This document shows, piece after piece, positions 42,248 to 51,494 of a stretch of 64,000 bases of DNA. Within the stretch, counting starts at the first letter, position 1. Every line of letters begins with the position of its first letter. The stretch comes from Nocardioides dongkuii. Its GTDB lineage: Bacteria > Actinomycetota > Actinomycetes > Propionibacteriales > Nocardioidaceae. The notes under the pieces were generated by a model. That model saw only the letters and a list, made by a program, of their open reading frames with translations. It did not search any database and was not told the origin of the DNA. The stretch is from the NCBI RefSeq assembly GCF_014127485.1, contig NZ_CP059903.1, positions 1,116,001 through 1,180,000 of the forward strand, written 5' to 3'. A program made the translations under genes and the position numbers.

Positions 42248-44394
42248 TGGCCGCCTCCGCCGAGGGGTCGCGGCGCAGCCGGCTGCGGCTCGTGGTCGTC
42301 CAGGCCCTGGTCTTCTCCCTCTTCGCGACCCTGCTGGTCCGGCTCTACTACATCCAGGTCGTCACCGGCGAGGAGTACACCGCCCGGGCCGCCTCCCAGT
42401 CGGTGCGCGAGGTCGTCGTCCAGCCGCAGCGCGGCCTGATCGTCGACAACCAGGGCCGGCCCCTGGTCGCCAACCGCACGTCGTGGGTGGTCTCGGTCGA
42501 CCGCACCGTGCTCGGCAAGCTGAGCAAGAGCCGGCAGACCCGGCTCGTGGAGCGGCTCGCCGACGTGGTCGGGCTGCGTCCCGGCCGCATCCAGCGGGCG
42601 CTGGTCACCTGCGGCGACGGCGGCAGCGTCTCGGGGGAGTGCTGGAACGGCTCGCCGTACCAGCCCGTCCCGGTCGCCACCGACGTCCGCCAGGGGGTCG
42701 CGCTGCGGATCCTCGAGCAGCCCGAGGACTTCCCGGCCGTGCTCGCCGAGCAGCAGACGGTGCGCGCCTACCCGCGCCCGTTCGGCGTCAACCTCGCGCA
42801 CGTCCTGGGCTACCTGAGCCCGGTGACCGAGGACGAGTACGACCAGGCGAAGGAGGAGGGCGACGACTCCCTCAACGGCGCCTCGACGGTCGGCCGGGCC
42901 GGCGTCGAGCAGCAGTACGACGCGGCGCTGCGCGGCATGCCCGGCTACGAGCGGGTCGCGGTCGACTCGATGGGCCGGGTGCTCGGCGACGACGGCGCGG
43001 TCGAGGCCGAGCCCGGCAGCACCCTGGTCACCTCCATCGACGCGAAGGTGCAGGGGCTGGTCGAGCGGGAGCTCGCCGACACCATCGCCCAGGCGCGCAC
43101 CGAGTTCGACGAGGTGACCGGCCGGCCGTACGCCGCGGACTCCGGCGCCGCGGTCGTGCTCGAGGCCGACACCGGGCGCGTGGTCGCGATGGCCAGCCAG
43201 CCGACGTACGACCCGGGGGTCTGGGTCGGCGGCATCTCCAAGAAGCAGCTCGCCCGGCTCTACTCCGAGGCGGCCGGCACCCCGCTGCTCGGCCGGGCCA
43301 CGCAGGGCCAGTTCGCCCCCGGCTCGACCTGGAAGCCGTTCATGACCGCGGGCGCGCTGACCCACGGCTACACCACCGACACCCGGCTCGACTGCTCCGC
43401 GGGCTTCGCGGTCGGCAACCGAGTCTTCAAGAACTACGAGTCCGGCGCCCACGGCTCGATCGGCTTCGACCGCGCGCTCGAGGTCTCCTGCAACACCTTC
43501 TTCTACCGGATCGGCTACGACTACTGGCAGCGGCTGGGCTCCGACGTCGACGACGTCGACGCCGAGGACCCGCTGGTGGAGGAGGCGAAGGACTTCGGCT
43601 TCGGCACCGAGACCGGCATCGACCTGCCCGGCGAGGCCTCCGGCCGGATCGCCGACCGGAAGTGGAAGCGCGCCTACTACGAGTCGATGAAGGACTACTA
43701 CTGCGACATCGCCGACAAGCCGCAGGACGGGGACACCTCCGACTTCGTCTACACCTTCGCCCGCGAGTTCTGCATCGAGGGCTTCGCCTACCGCGCCGGT
43801 GACGCGGTGAACTTCTCGATCGGGCAGGGCGACACGATCGTGACCCCGCTCCAGCTCGCCCGGGCGTACGCCGCCCTCGCGAACGGCGGCACGCTCTACG
43901 CGCCCCGGATCGGCAAGGCGGTCGTCGGCCCCGACGGCGAGGTCGTGCGGCGGATCGCGCCGAAGAAGGTCGGCGACCTCGGCCTGCCCGACGAGGTGAT
44001 CTCCTACATCGACACCGCGCTCAAGGGCGTCAGCACGCGGGGCACGATGAGCTGGAAGCTGCCCGGCTTCCCGCTCGACGAGGTGCAGGTGCGCGCCAAG
44101 ACCGGCTCGGCCGAGGTGTACGGCAAGCAGTCGACCTCGTGGGTCGCCTCCTACACCGAGGACTACGTGGTCGTGATGATGGTCAGCCAGGGCGGCACCG
44201 GCTCGGGCCGCAACGGCGACTCGATCCGCCGCATCTACGAGGCGCTCTACGGCATCGAGGGCGACCAGGTCCGGCCCGCGAAGGCCGCCATCCCCGGCAC
44301 CGTCCCGCCCGCGGGGCTGCCGACGTTCGCCGACGACGGGTCGATCCTGCCGCCGGGCACCCCCGACGAGGACGAGAAGAAGGGACGGCGGTGA
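42247..44394 (+). CDS. mrdA: Penicillin-binding protein 2 (peptidoglycan transpeptidase of the elongasome)
   Basis: A 715-residue class B PBP. One membrane helix (VVVQALVFSLFATLLVRLYYI) is followed by the PBP dimerisation domain and the transpeptidase domain with S360-x-x-K (GSTWKPF), SCN (EVSCNTFFY) and K618-T-G. It crosslinks peptidoglycan on side walls with RodA. It has actinobacterial insertions, such as the Cys-containing SCDG/SCGDGG loop (TCGDGGSVSGECWNG) near residue 120 and YYCDIADKPQDGDTS near 480; four cysteines could form disulfides outside the membrane. Confidence 0.97.
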   Translation: MAASAEGSRRSRLRLVVVQALVFSLFATLLVRLYYIQVVTGEEYTARAASQSVREVVVQPQRGLIVDNQGRPLVANRTSWVVSVDRTVLGKLSKSRQTRLVERLADVVGLRPGRIQRALVTCGDGGSVSGECWNGSPYQPVPVATDVRQGVALRILEQPEDFPAVLAEQQTVRAYPRPFGVNLAHVLGYLSPVTEDEYDQAKEEGDDSLNGASTVGRAGVEQQYDAALRGMPGYERVAVDSMGRVLGDDGAVEAEPGSTLVTSIDAKVQGLVERELADTIAQARTEFDEVTGRPYAADSGAAVVLEADTGRVVAMASQPTYDPGVWVGGISKKQLARLYSEAAGTPLLGRATQGQFAPGSTWKPFMTAGALTHGYTTDTRLDCSAGFAVGNRVFKNYESGAHGSIGFDRALEVSCNTFFYRIGYDYWQRLGSDVDDVDAEDPLVEEAKDFGFGTETGIDLPGEASGRIADRKWKRAYYESMKDYYCDIADKPQDGDTSDFVYTFAREFCIEGFAYRAGDAVNFSIGQGDTIVTPLQLARAYAALANGGTLYAPRIGKAVVGPDGEVVRRIAPKKVGDLGLPDEVISYIDTALKGVSTRGTMSWKLPGFPLDEVQVRAKTGSAEVYGKQSTSWVASYTEDYVVVMMVSQGGTGSGRNGDSIRRIYEALYGIEGDQVRPAKAAIPGTVPPAGLPTFADDGSILPPGTPDEDEKKGRR

Positions 44395-45572
44395 CCACCA
44401 CCCGCGTCCGCGCGCCCCGGATCGACTGGCTGCTGATGGTGGCCGTCCTGGTCCTGGTGACCGTCGGCACCCTGCTGGTGTGGTCGGCCACCTCGGCCCG
44501 CGACGACCTCACCGGCGGCGACCCCACGGCGTACCTGCGCAAGCAGGTGGTCAACGTCGCCATCGGCCTGGTGCTGATGGCGATGGTGGTCGCGGCCGAC
44601 CACCGGTGGGTGCGGATGCTCGCGCCCGTGGTCTACCTGGTCGCGGTCGTCGGGCTGGTGCTGGTGCTCACCATGGGCACCGTCGTGAACGGCTCCCGGT
44701 CCTGGCTGATGGTCGGCGGGATGTCCATCCAGCCCTCCGAGATCGCCAAGCTGGCGGTCGTCATCGGCATGGCTCTCGTCCTCGCGGAGCGCGCCGCCGG
44801 GCAGTGGCGCGCCCGGGTCGGGATCGTCGACGTGGTGCTGATGCTCGTCGTCGCCGGCGTCCCGGCGGTGCTGATCATGCTGCAGCCCGACCTCGGCACG
44901 ATGCTGGTGCTGAGCGCGACGGTGTTCGGCGTGCTCGCGGTCTCCGGGGCGCCGCGGCGCTGGTTGCTGCTGATCGCCGGCGGCACGGTCACCGCGGCCG
45001 TGGCGGCGGTGTCCGCCGGGTTGCTGAAGGAGTACCAGGTCGACCGGTTCCTCGCGTTCACCGACCCGACGCTGGACCCGCGCGGCGCCGGCTACAACGT
45101 CGAGCAGGCCCGGATCGCCGTCGGCAACGGCGGGATCTTCGGCCAGGGGCTCTTCGACGGCTCCCAGACCCGCTCCGGGTTCGTGCCCGAGCAGCACACC
45201 GACTTCATCTTCACCGTCGCCGGCGAGGAGCTCGGCCTGCTCGGCGCCGGCCTGCTGATCGCGATGCTCGGCGTCGTGCTGTGGCGCGCGCTGCTGATCG
45301 CCTCCCGCTCCGACGACGTCTTCGGCCGCGTGGCCGCCGCGGGGATCGCCTGCTGGTTCGGCTTCCAGGCCTTCCAGAACATCGGCATGTGCCTGGGGAT
45401 CATGCCGGTCACCGGCGTACCCCTGCCGTTCGTGTCGTACGGCGGCAGCTCGATGTTCGCGGGCATGCTCGCCGTCGGCCTGCTCCAGAGCATCCACCTG
45501 CGCACCAGCACGCCGGCCCCCACGCGCTATGTCATGCCGGCGCGCCCCGTGCGGCTGGTCGGCTCGCGCTGA
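44391..45572 (+). CDS. rodA: RodA, SEDS-family peptidoglycan glycosyltransferase
   Basis: A 393-residue protein with ten membrane helices. NGSRSWLMVGGMSIQPSEIAKLA is the SEDS signature with the catalytic Asp expected in the extracellular loop 4 (LKEYQVDRFLAFTDPTLDPRGAGYN); EQHTDFIFTVAGEELGL and VTGVPLPFVSYGGSS are the other conserved blocks. It polymerises lipid II with PBP2. The GTG overlaps the mrdA TGA by four bases. It is last in the operon, followed by three palindromes. Confidence 0.97.
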   Translation: MTTTRVRAPRIDWLLMVAVLVLVTVGTLLVWSATSARDDLTGGDPTAYLRKQVVNVAIGLVLMAMVVAADHRWVRMLAPVVYLVAVVGLVLVLTMGTVVNGSRSWLMVGGMSIQPSEIAKLAVVIGMALVLAERAAGQWRARVGIVDVVLMLVVAGVPAVLIMLQPDLGTMLVLSATVFGVLAVSGAPRRWLLLIAGGTVTAAVAAVSAGLLKEYQVDRFLAFTDPTLDPRGAGYNVEQARIAVGNGGIFGQGLFDGSQTRSGFVPEQHTDFIFTVAGEELGLLGAGLLIAMLGVVLWRALLIASRSDDVFGRVAAAGIACWFGFQAFQNIGMCLGIMPVTGVPLPFVSYGGSSMFAGMLAVGLLQSIHLRTSTPAPTRYVMPARPVRLVGSR

Positions 45573-45590
45573 CACGGGTTGCGGCGGCGG

Positions 45591-45680
45591 GAAGATTCAC
45601 CGGTCGACCGGTGAACCTTCCCCTTGACCGACGAAACTCCATCGGTCAAGCGCACAATTCACCGGTCGACCGGTGAATTG
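45591..45680. repeat. Three consecutive palindromes between convergent genes rodA and antiporter
   Basis: Palindrome 1 has a perfect 20-bp core at 45596-45615 (TTCACCGGTCGACCGGTGAA), extended as GGAAG-A/C-CTTCC with one mismatch. Palindrome 2 pairs CTTGACCGA (45623-45631) with TCGGTCAAG (45642-45650) around a ten-base loop. Palindrome 3 is a perfect 26-bp palindrome at 45655-45680 sharing the same 20-bp core, flanked by CAA/TTG. They end the rodA and antiporter transcripts from both sides. The repeated core suggests a specific protein site or repeat element, not just terminators. Confidence 0.85.
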
Positions 45681-45691
45681 TCCGCGCCCGC

Positions 45692-46813
45692 TCAGGGCTG
45701 CAGCGACAAGAAGATGAACGCCGCCATCAGCACCAGGTGCACGAGCCCCTGCTGGGCCTTGGCGCGGCCCTGGGCGATGGTGAGCACCGAGACCACGACG
45801 GTGAGGGCGAGCAGCACCAGGTGGGTCGGCGGCAGCCCGAGCTCGAGCGGGCCGTCGATCCAGATGCTGGCGATCGCGATCGTCGGGATGGTCAGGCCGA
45901 TCGAGGCCATCGCGGAGCCGTAGGCGAGGTTGAGGCTGGTCTGGACGCGGTCGCGCGCGGCGTTGCGGACGGCGGCGATCGACTCGGGGGCGAGCACCAG
46001 CAGCGCGATCACGACACCCACGACGCCGTACGGGAAGCCGAGGCTCTCGACGCCGTCCTCGATGGTGGGGGAGAGCAGCTTCGCGAGGCCCACCACCGCC
46101 GCCAGGGACATCACCAGGAGCCCGAGGCTGCGCCACGCTTCGGCGACCGTGGGCGGGTCGGCGTGGCCGTCCTCGTCCTCGTCGAGCAGGCCGGTCACCG
46201 TGCCGTAGTCGTCGCTGCTGACCGGGAGGAAGAAGTCGCGGTGCCGGACGGTCTGGGTGAACACGAACCCGCCGTACAGCACCAGCGAGGCGACCGCGGC
46301 GAACGCGAGCTGCGACCCGGAGTACTGCAGCCCCTGGCCGGAGGTCGTGAACCCGGGGAGCACCAGCGCGACCCCGGCGAGGGTGATCACGGTGGTCAGG
46401 GCCGAGCCGGTGCCGCTGGCGTTGAAGCTGACCAGGTGGTGCTTGGTCGCACCCACCAGCAGGGTCAGGCCCACGATGCCGTTGAGGGTGATCATCACGG
46501 CGGCGAAGACCGTGTCGCGGGCGTAGGTGCTGGTGCCCTCGCCCCCGCTGGTCATCAGCATCACGATCAGGCCGACCTCGATCACCGTGACCGCCACCGC
46601 CAGCACGAGCGACCCGAACGGCTCGCCGACCCGGTGCGCGACCACCTCGGCGTGGTGCACCGCCGCGAGCACGGCGCCCACCAGCGCCGCCCCGATGGCC
46701 ACCAGGACGACGGGGTGCTCATGGCTCGCCCACGTCGTGACCAGCAACAACAGGGCGACCACCGGTACTGCGACGGTCCAGGAGAACTTGCCCTGCAACG
46801 TCGCGGAATCCAT
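45692..46813 (-). CDS. Calcium/proton antiporter family protein (ChaA/y4hA-like)
   Basis: A 373-residue CaCA-superfamily exchanger of about 11 helices. The two alpha-repeats contain GEPFGSLVLAVAVTVIEVGLIVMLM and the second half APESIAAVRNAARDRVQTSLNLAYGSAMASIGLTIPTIA, each with the acidic residue for cation binding. It likely exports Ca2+ or Na+/K+ in exchange for protons. The ATG is six bases after TAGGGT on the minus strand (leaderless-type). It is inserted between rodA and the radical SAM gene, in opposite orientation. Confidence 0.92.
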   Translation of the reverse strand: MDSATLQGKFSWTVAVPVVALLLLVTTWASHEHPVVLVAIGAALVGAVLAAVHHAEVVAHRVGEPFGSLVLAVAVTVIEVGLIVMLMTSGGEGTSTYARDTVFAAVMITLNGIVGLTLLVGATKHHLVSFNASGTGSALTTVITLAGVALVLPGFTTSGQGLQYSGSQLAFAAVASLVLYGGFVFTQTVRHRDFFLPVSSDDYGTVTGLLDEDEDGHADPPTVAEAWRSLGLLVMSLAAVVGLAKLLSPTIEDGVESLGFPYGVVGVVIALLVLAPESIAAVRNAARDRVQTSLNLAYGSAMASIGLTIPTIAIASIWIDGPLELGLPPTHLVLLALTVVVSVLTIAQGRAKAQQGLVHLVLMAAFIFLSLQP

Positions 46814-46927
46814 GGCCGAACCCTACGGACCGCGTGCGCGAGGGCGGGCGCCGCCCGCGGAGTCGGTGGCACACAGGCAGGGCCGTTACGATCGAGGTCT
46901 TCCCCCGATCACCTGCGAGGTCCCCGC

Positions 46928-48901
46928 ATGTCCACGTCCGTGACGGACGGCGCCGTCGAGAGCGTCTTCCCCCGGCTTGAGCCCCTGCTGCCGTCGGTGT
47001 CCAAGCCGATCCAGTACGTCGGCGGCGAGCTGAACTCCACGGTCAAGGAGTGGGACTGCGCCCCGGAGGGCCCGACGGTCCGCTGGGCGCTGATGTACCC
47101 CGACGCCTACGAGGTCGGCCTGCCCAACCAGGGCGTGCAGATCCTCTACGAGGTGCTCAACGAGCGGGACTGGATCGTCGCGGAGCGCACGTACTCCGTG
47201 TGGCCCGACATGGAGCAGGTGATGCGGGCGGGCGACGAGCACGGCCCGATCCCGCAGTTCACCGTCGACGCCCACCGCCCGGTCGGCGCCTTCGACGTGC
47301 TGGGCCTGAGCTTCTCCACCGAGCTCGGCTACACCAACATGCTCAACGCCCTCGACCTCGCGGGCATCCCGCTGCACGCGGTGGACCGCACCGAGGCCGA
47401 CCCGGTCGTGCTGGCCGGCGGGCACGCGGCGTTCAACCCCGAGCCGATCGCCGACTTCCTCGACGCCGCCGTCCTCGGCGACGGCGAGGAGGTCGTGCTC
47501 GCGATCTCCGAGGTCGTCCGCGAGTGGAAGGCCGAGGACCGGCCCGGCGGCCGTGACGAGCTGCTGCGCCGCCTCGCGGTGACCGGCAACGTCTACGTGC
47601 CCCGCTTCTACGACGTCGTGTACGCCGAGGACGGGTCGATCGAGGCCGTCGTCCCCAACCGTCCCGGCATCCCGTTCCGGGTCCGCAAGCACACGCTGAT
47701 GGACCTCGACGCCTGGCCCTACCCGCGCAAGCCGCTGGTGCCGCTCGCCGAGACCGTCCACGAGCGGTTCTCGGTCGAGATCTTCCGCGGCTGCACCCGC
47801 GGCTGCCGCTTCTGCCAGGCCGGGATGATCACCCGGCCGGTGCGCGAGCGCTCGATCAAGACCATCGGCGAGATGGTCGAGAACGGCATCCGCAGCACCG
47901 GCTTCGAGGAGGTCGGGCTGCTCTCGCTCTCCAGCGCCGACCACACCGAGATCGGCGAGGTCGCCAAGGGCCTGGCCGACCGGTACGAGGGCTCGAACGT
48001 CTCGCTGAGCCTGCCGAGCACCCGCGTCGACGCCTTCAACATCTCCCTGGCCAACGAGTTCTCCCGCAACGGCCGCCGCTCCGGGCTGACCTTCGCCCCC
48101 GAGGGCGGCAGCGAGCGGATGCGTAAGGTGATCAACAAGATGGTCACCGAGGAGGACCTGATCCGCACCGTCGCGGCGGCGTACTCCCACGGCTGGCGGC
48201 AGGTGAAGCTCTACTTCATGGTGGGCCTGCCCACCGAGACCGACGAGGACGTCCTCCAGGTCGCCGAGCTGGCCAAGAAGGTCATCGCCAAGGGCCGTGA
48301 GGTCTCCGGGCGCAACGACATCCGCTGCACGGTCTCGATCGGCGGGTTCGTGCCGAAGCCGCACACGCCGTTCCAGTGGGCCGCGCAGCTCGACCACGAG
48401 ACCACCGACGAGCGGCTGAAGAAGCTGCGCGACACGGTCCGCGACGACAAGCGGTACGGCCGCGCCATCGGCTTCCGCTACCACGACGGCAAGCCCGGCG
48501 TGGTCGAGGGACTGCTCTCCCGGGGCGACCGCCGGGTCGGCCGGGTGATCGAGCAGGTCTGGCGCGACGGCGGCCGCTTCGACGGCTGGAGCGAGCACTT
48601 CTCCTACGACCGCTGGGTGGCCGCGGCCGAGCACGGGCTCGCCGGCACCGGCGTCGACCTGGACTGGTACACCGTCCGCGAGCGCACCTACGACGAGGTC
48701 CTGCCCTGGGACCACCTCGACTCGGGCCTCGACAAGGACTGGCTGTGGGCCGACTGGGAGGACGCCCTCGACCCCGACGCGGTCGACGTCGAGGACTGCC
48801 GCTGGACCCCCTGCTACGACTGCGGCGTGTGCCCGGAGATGGGCACCGAGATCCAGATCGGCCCGACCGGCCAGCAGCTGCTGCCGCTCAGCGTCGTCTG
48901 A
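46928..48901 (+). CDS. B12-binding-domain radical SAM protein (TIGR03960 family)
   Basis: A 657-residue protein. The N-terminal cobalamin-binding-like domain (WALMYPDAYEVGLPNQGVQILYEVLNE) precedes a radical SAM domain with C289-x3-C293-x2-C296 (FRGCTRGCRFCQAG) binding a 4Fe-4S cluster, and a C-terminal TIGR03960-specific part with CYDCGVC. Its reaction is unknown, but it is nearly always encoded beside a TIGR03936 (DUF2344) partner and RNase E/G, suggesting an RNA or ribosome modification role. In this window the partner (52694) is 3.8 kb away. The start is supported by the family N-terminus. Confidence 0.96.
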   Translation: MSTSVTDGAVESVFPRLEPLLPSVSKPIQYVGGELNSTVKEWDCAPEGPTVRWALMYPDAYEVGLPNQGVQILYEVLNERDWIVAERTYSVWPDMEQVMRAGDEHGPIPQFTVDAHRPVGAFDVLGLSFSTELGYTNMLNALDLAGIPLHAVDRTEADPVVLAGGHAAFNPEPIADFLDAAVLGDGEEVVLAISEVVREWKAEDRPGGRDELLRRLAVTGNVYVPRFYDVVYAEDGSIEAVVPNRPGIPFRVRKHTLMDLDAWPYPRKPLVPLAETVHERFSVEIFRGCTRGCRFCQAGMITRPVRERSIKTIGEMVENGIRSTGFEEVGLLSLSSADHTEIGEVAKGLADRYEGSNVSLSLPSTRVDAFNISLANEFSRNGRRSGLTFAPEGGSERMRKVINKMVTEEDLIRTVAAAYSHGWRQVKLYFMVGLPTETDEDVLQVAELAKKVIAKGREVSGRNDIRCTVSIGGFVPKPHTPFQWAAQLDHETTDERLKKLRDTVRDDKRYGRAIGFRYHDGKPGVVEGLLSRGDRRVGRVIEQVWRDGGRFDGWSEHFSYDRWVAAAEHGLAGTGVDLDWYTVRERTYDEVLPWDHLDSGLDKDWLWADWEDALDPDAVDVEDCRWTPCYDCGVCPEMGTEIQIGPTGQQLLPLSVV

Positions 48902-48908
48902 GCGGGCC

Positions 48909-49361
48909 GTGCAGGTCCGTCTGGCCGGACCGGGCGACCGGGAGGCGCTCGCCGGGCTCCGGCGGGCCTGGGTGGAGGAGCAGCGCGGGGCGCCCGTCGT
49001 CGACGACGACTTCGCCGAGCGGTTCACGGACTGGCTCGAGCGCGAGCAGCACCAGCGGGTCACCTGGCTCGCGCTGGCGGACGGCGAGCCGGCCGGGATG
49101 CTCAACGTGCTGGTGTTCACGCGGATGCCGCGGCCGGGGGTGCCCGAGCCGAGCCGGTGGGCGTACCTCGCGAACTTCTTCGTACGCCGCGAGCACCGCG
49201 ACGCCGGCGTCGGCAGCCGGTTGCTCGCGGCCTGCACGACGTACTGCGACGAGCAGTGCTTCGTGCGGATCGTGCTCAGCCCCAGCGAGCGGTCGGTGCC
49301 GCTCTATGCCCGGTCCGGCTTCGCGCCGGCCACGTCGCTGATGGTCCGCACGCCCGGCTGA
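48909..49361 (+). CDS. GNAT family N-acetyltransferase
   Basis: A 150-residue single-domain GNAT: QVRLAGPGDREALAGLRRAW, ANFFVRREHRDAGVGSRLLAA (acetyl-CoA loop R-R-E-H-R-x-x-G-V-G) and LYARSGFAPATSLMV. The substrate is unknown. The GTG start is eight bases after the radical SAM stop, so the two are probably co-transcribed. Its stop codon sits in the loop of a 16-bp hairpin. Confidence 0.9.
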   Translation: MQVRLAGPGDREALAGLRRAWVEEQRGAPVVDDDFAERFTDWLEREQHQRVTWLALADGEPAGMLNVLVFTRMPRPGVPEPSRWAYLANFFVRREHRDAGVGSRLLAACTTYCDEQCFVRIVLSPSERSVPLYARSGFAPATSLMVRTPG

Positions 49362-49377
49362 GCCGGGCGTGCGGACC
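49343..49377. terminator. Hairpin whose loop is the stop codon of the GNAT gene
   Basis: A perfect 16-bp stem (49343-49358 with 49362-49377; arm GGTCCGCACGCCCGGC) is closed by exactly TGA, the stop codon at 49359-49361. The antiporter-side convergent gene stops at 49384, so the hairpin serves both transcripts. Confidence 0.85.
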
Positions 49378-49383
49378 GGCGGG

Positions 49384-50196
49384 TCAGCCCAGCTTGTCGG
49401 TGAGGGTGCCGCCGCCCTCGAGGTAGGCGACGCAGGCGACGGTGTCGCCGGCCTCCGGCGGGACCTCCTCGGTCAGCGCGATGACCGTGAGGCCCTGGCG
49501 GCTCTCCATCTTCGCCTGCAGCGCCGGGTCGGAGGAGATCCCCTCGACGCAGACGGAGGTCTGGCTGTCGGTGTAGGCGGCGGCCTCGTCGGCGGTGAGC
49601 TCCTTGCTCAGCAGCACCTCGCCGTCGTGTTCCTCCGTGCAGTCCTTGTCCTCGATCGCCTCGACGGTGTCGCTCTCGATGTCGGTGAGGCCCTCGGCGG
49701 AGATGCAGTCACCGGCCTTGAGGTCATCGACGTCCTTCATCGACGCCACGCCGACCGCGACGAGCACGATGAACAGCACCGTGCCGATCATCACCAGCAC
49801 GTTGATGACGATCGCGGCGATCGCCATCCCCTTGCCGTGGTTGCGGCCGTCCTTGCCGCGCAGCAGCACCATGACGGCCAGCACCAGCGAGACCAGGCCC
49901 GCGATGATCGTGCAGGCGAAGAACGAGAGCACCAGCGAGGCGATCGCCAGGCCCTTGCTCGGCTCGTCCTGCCCACCCGGGCCGGCGGGGAACGCCGAGG
50001 CGCCGTACGGCGGGGGCTGCTGCGGGGCGCCGTACCCGGGCTGCTGGGGCGGCGGCGCGCCGTACACGGGCGGCTGCTGCGGGGCGCCGTACGACGGCTG
50101 CTGCGGCGGGACCGGCGGGGGCGTGCCGCCGTCCTGGCCGCCGGGGGTCTGGTCGGACGGGTCGGGAGTTCCGGGGTATTGCGGCGGCTGAGTCAC
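49384..50196 (-). CDS. Proline-rich DUF4190 domain-containing membrane protein
   Basis: A 270-residue protein. The first 75 residues are a Pro/Gln/Tyr-rich tail (PPQQPSYGAPQQPPVYGAPP). Two membrane helices follow (LAIASLVLSFFACTIIAGLVSLVLAVMVLL and MAIAAIVINVLVMIGTVLFIVLVAVGVA), the DUF4190 pattern. The outside C-terminal domain (about 125 residues) has a septum-formation/DUF4352-like look (AGDCISAEGLTDIE ... CTEEHDGEV) and four cysteines. The GTG start lies six bases after TAGCGT on the minus strand. Function unknown; not part of the usual neighbourhood. Confidence 0.85.
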   Translation of the reverse strand: MTQPPQYPGTPDPSDQTPGGQDGGTPPPVPPQQPSYGAPQQPPVYGAPPPQQPGYGAPQQPPPYGASAFPAGPGGQDEPSKGLAIASLVLSFFACTIIAGLVSLVLAVMVLLRGKDGRNHGKGMAIAAIVINVLVMIGTVLFIVLVAVGVASMKDVDDLKAGDCISAEGLTDIESDTVEAIEDKDCTEEHDGEVLLSKELTADEAAAYTDSQTSVCVEGISSDPALQAKMESRQGLTVIALTEEVPPEAGDTVACVAYLEGGGTLTDKLG

Positions 50197-50205
50197 GTGC
50201 GCACG

Positions 50206-51423
50206 CTACCGGGGCCGTGACCCCACGGGCCGCGAATCGCCGCGGCCGAGACGCAGCTGGTCCTCGACGTACGCCGGCCGGGCGACGCGCAGGCCGACCG
50301 CCAGCTGGGGCACCGTGAGCGCGGCGAGCACCAGCAGCGGCACCGTCCAGCCGTCCGAGGCGTCGTGCAGCAGGCCGATGGCGAACGGCCCGATGCCCGC
50401 GACCAGGTAGCCGGTCGACTGCGTGAACGCCGAGAGCGCCCCGGTGCCCTCGGGGGTGCGGGCGCGGAGCCCGATCAGGGTCAGCACCAGCGGGAACGTC
50501 GCGGTCCCGACGCCGACGAGGATCGCGGCCGGGATCGCGAGGGCGTGCGGGTCCACGACGAGGAGGAGGTAGCCCACCGGGTAGCAGCCGATCACCGGCG
50601 CCAGGATCCGCCGCGGGTCGCGGCTGCGGGCGAGGGCGGCGGGCAGCCACAGCGAGAACGGGATCGCGGTCGCCGCGAGCAGCCCCACCAGGGCCCCGGC
50701 GGCCGACGCCGACCAGCCGCTGTCGCGCCACAGCGTCGCGAACCACCCGAAGACGGCGTACGCCTGGAGGGACTGGAGGCCGAAGAAGAGCGCCATCGCC
50801 CAGCCGAGCCGGGTCCGGGCCACGTCGCGGAACCCCACCCGCCGCGGCGGGGTCTCCGGGTGCCGGTCGTGCGCGGAGAGGGCCACCCAGGGGAGCGCCG
50901 CGACCAGGGCGAGCACCGCCCAGGCGCCGATCCCGGCCCGCCAGCCGCCGAACGCGTCGGAGATCGGCACGGTCAGCACCAGGGCCGCGGTCAGGCCGAT
51001 CGAGAGCATCGTCGTGTAGAGGGCGGTGACCGGTCCGACCCGGTGGGGGAAGTGCAGCTTCACCAGGGAGGGCAGCAGCACGTTCGCGACCGCCATCCCC
51101 GCGAGCGCCAGCATCGTGAGGGCCAGGAACGCCGCCTCCCCGCCCGCCGCCGCCCGGCCCGCGAGCCCGGCGGTCAGCGCGAGCAGGGCGATCAGGGTGG
51201 TCCGGTGCACGCCGACGCGGCGCGCGACCGTGGGCGCGAACGCGCCGAACAGCGCGAACGCCAGCACGGGCAGCGAGGTCAGCAGGCCGGCCGTCACGGG
51301 GGAGAGGCCGAGCCCGGCGCGCAGCTCGGCGAGGACCGGTCCGACGGTCACCGCCGCGGGCCGGAGGTTGAGGGAGAGCAGCACCAGTCCCACGAGGACG
51401 AGTGCGACGGCGCGGCGGGTCAC
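50206..51423 (-). CDS. MFS transporter, CynX/NimT family
   Basis: A 405-residue major-facilitator protein with 12 helices: LVGLVLLSLNLRPAAVTVGPVLAELRAGLGLSP is the characteristic CynX/NimT opening. Family members export or import small anions and drugs (cyanate, 2-nitroimidazole); the substrate here is unknown. It starts at GTG, 72 bases from the divergent winged-helix gene. It is one of four genes that separate the two radical-SAM-linked genes. Confidence 0.92.
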   Translation of the reverse strand: MTRRAVALVLVGLVLLSLNLRPAAVTVGPVLAELRAGLGLSPVTAGLLTSLPVLAFALFGAFAPTVARRVGVHRTTLIALLALTAGLAGRAAAGGEAAFLALTMLALAGMAVANVLLPSLVKLHFPHRVGPVTALYTTMLSIGLTAALVLTVPISDAFGGWRAGIGAWAVLALVAALPWVALSAHDRHPETPPRRVGFRDVARTRLGWAMALFFGLQSLQAYAVFGWFATLWRDSGWSASAAGALVGLLAATAIPFSLWLPAALARSRDPRRILAPVIGCYPVGYLLLVVDPHALAIPAAILVGVGTATFPLVLTLIGLRARTPEGTGALSAFTQSTGYLVAGIGPFAIGLLHDASDGWTVPLLVLAALTVPQLAVGLRVARPAYVEDQLRLGRGDSRPVGSRPR

Positions 51424-51494
51424 CGCACGATGCTGCCACCCACCCGGGCGGTCCCGGCGCCGCGGTGTCGGGACCGCGCGGCAGGATGTGGGCC

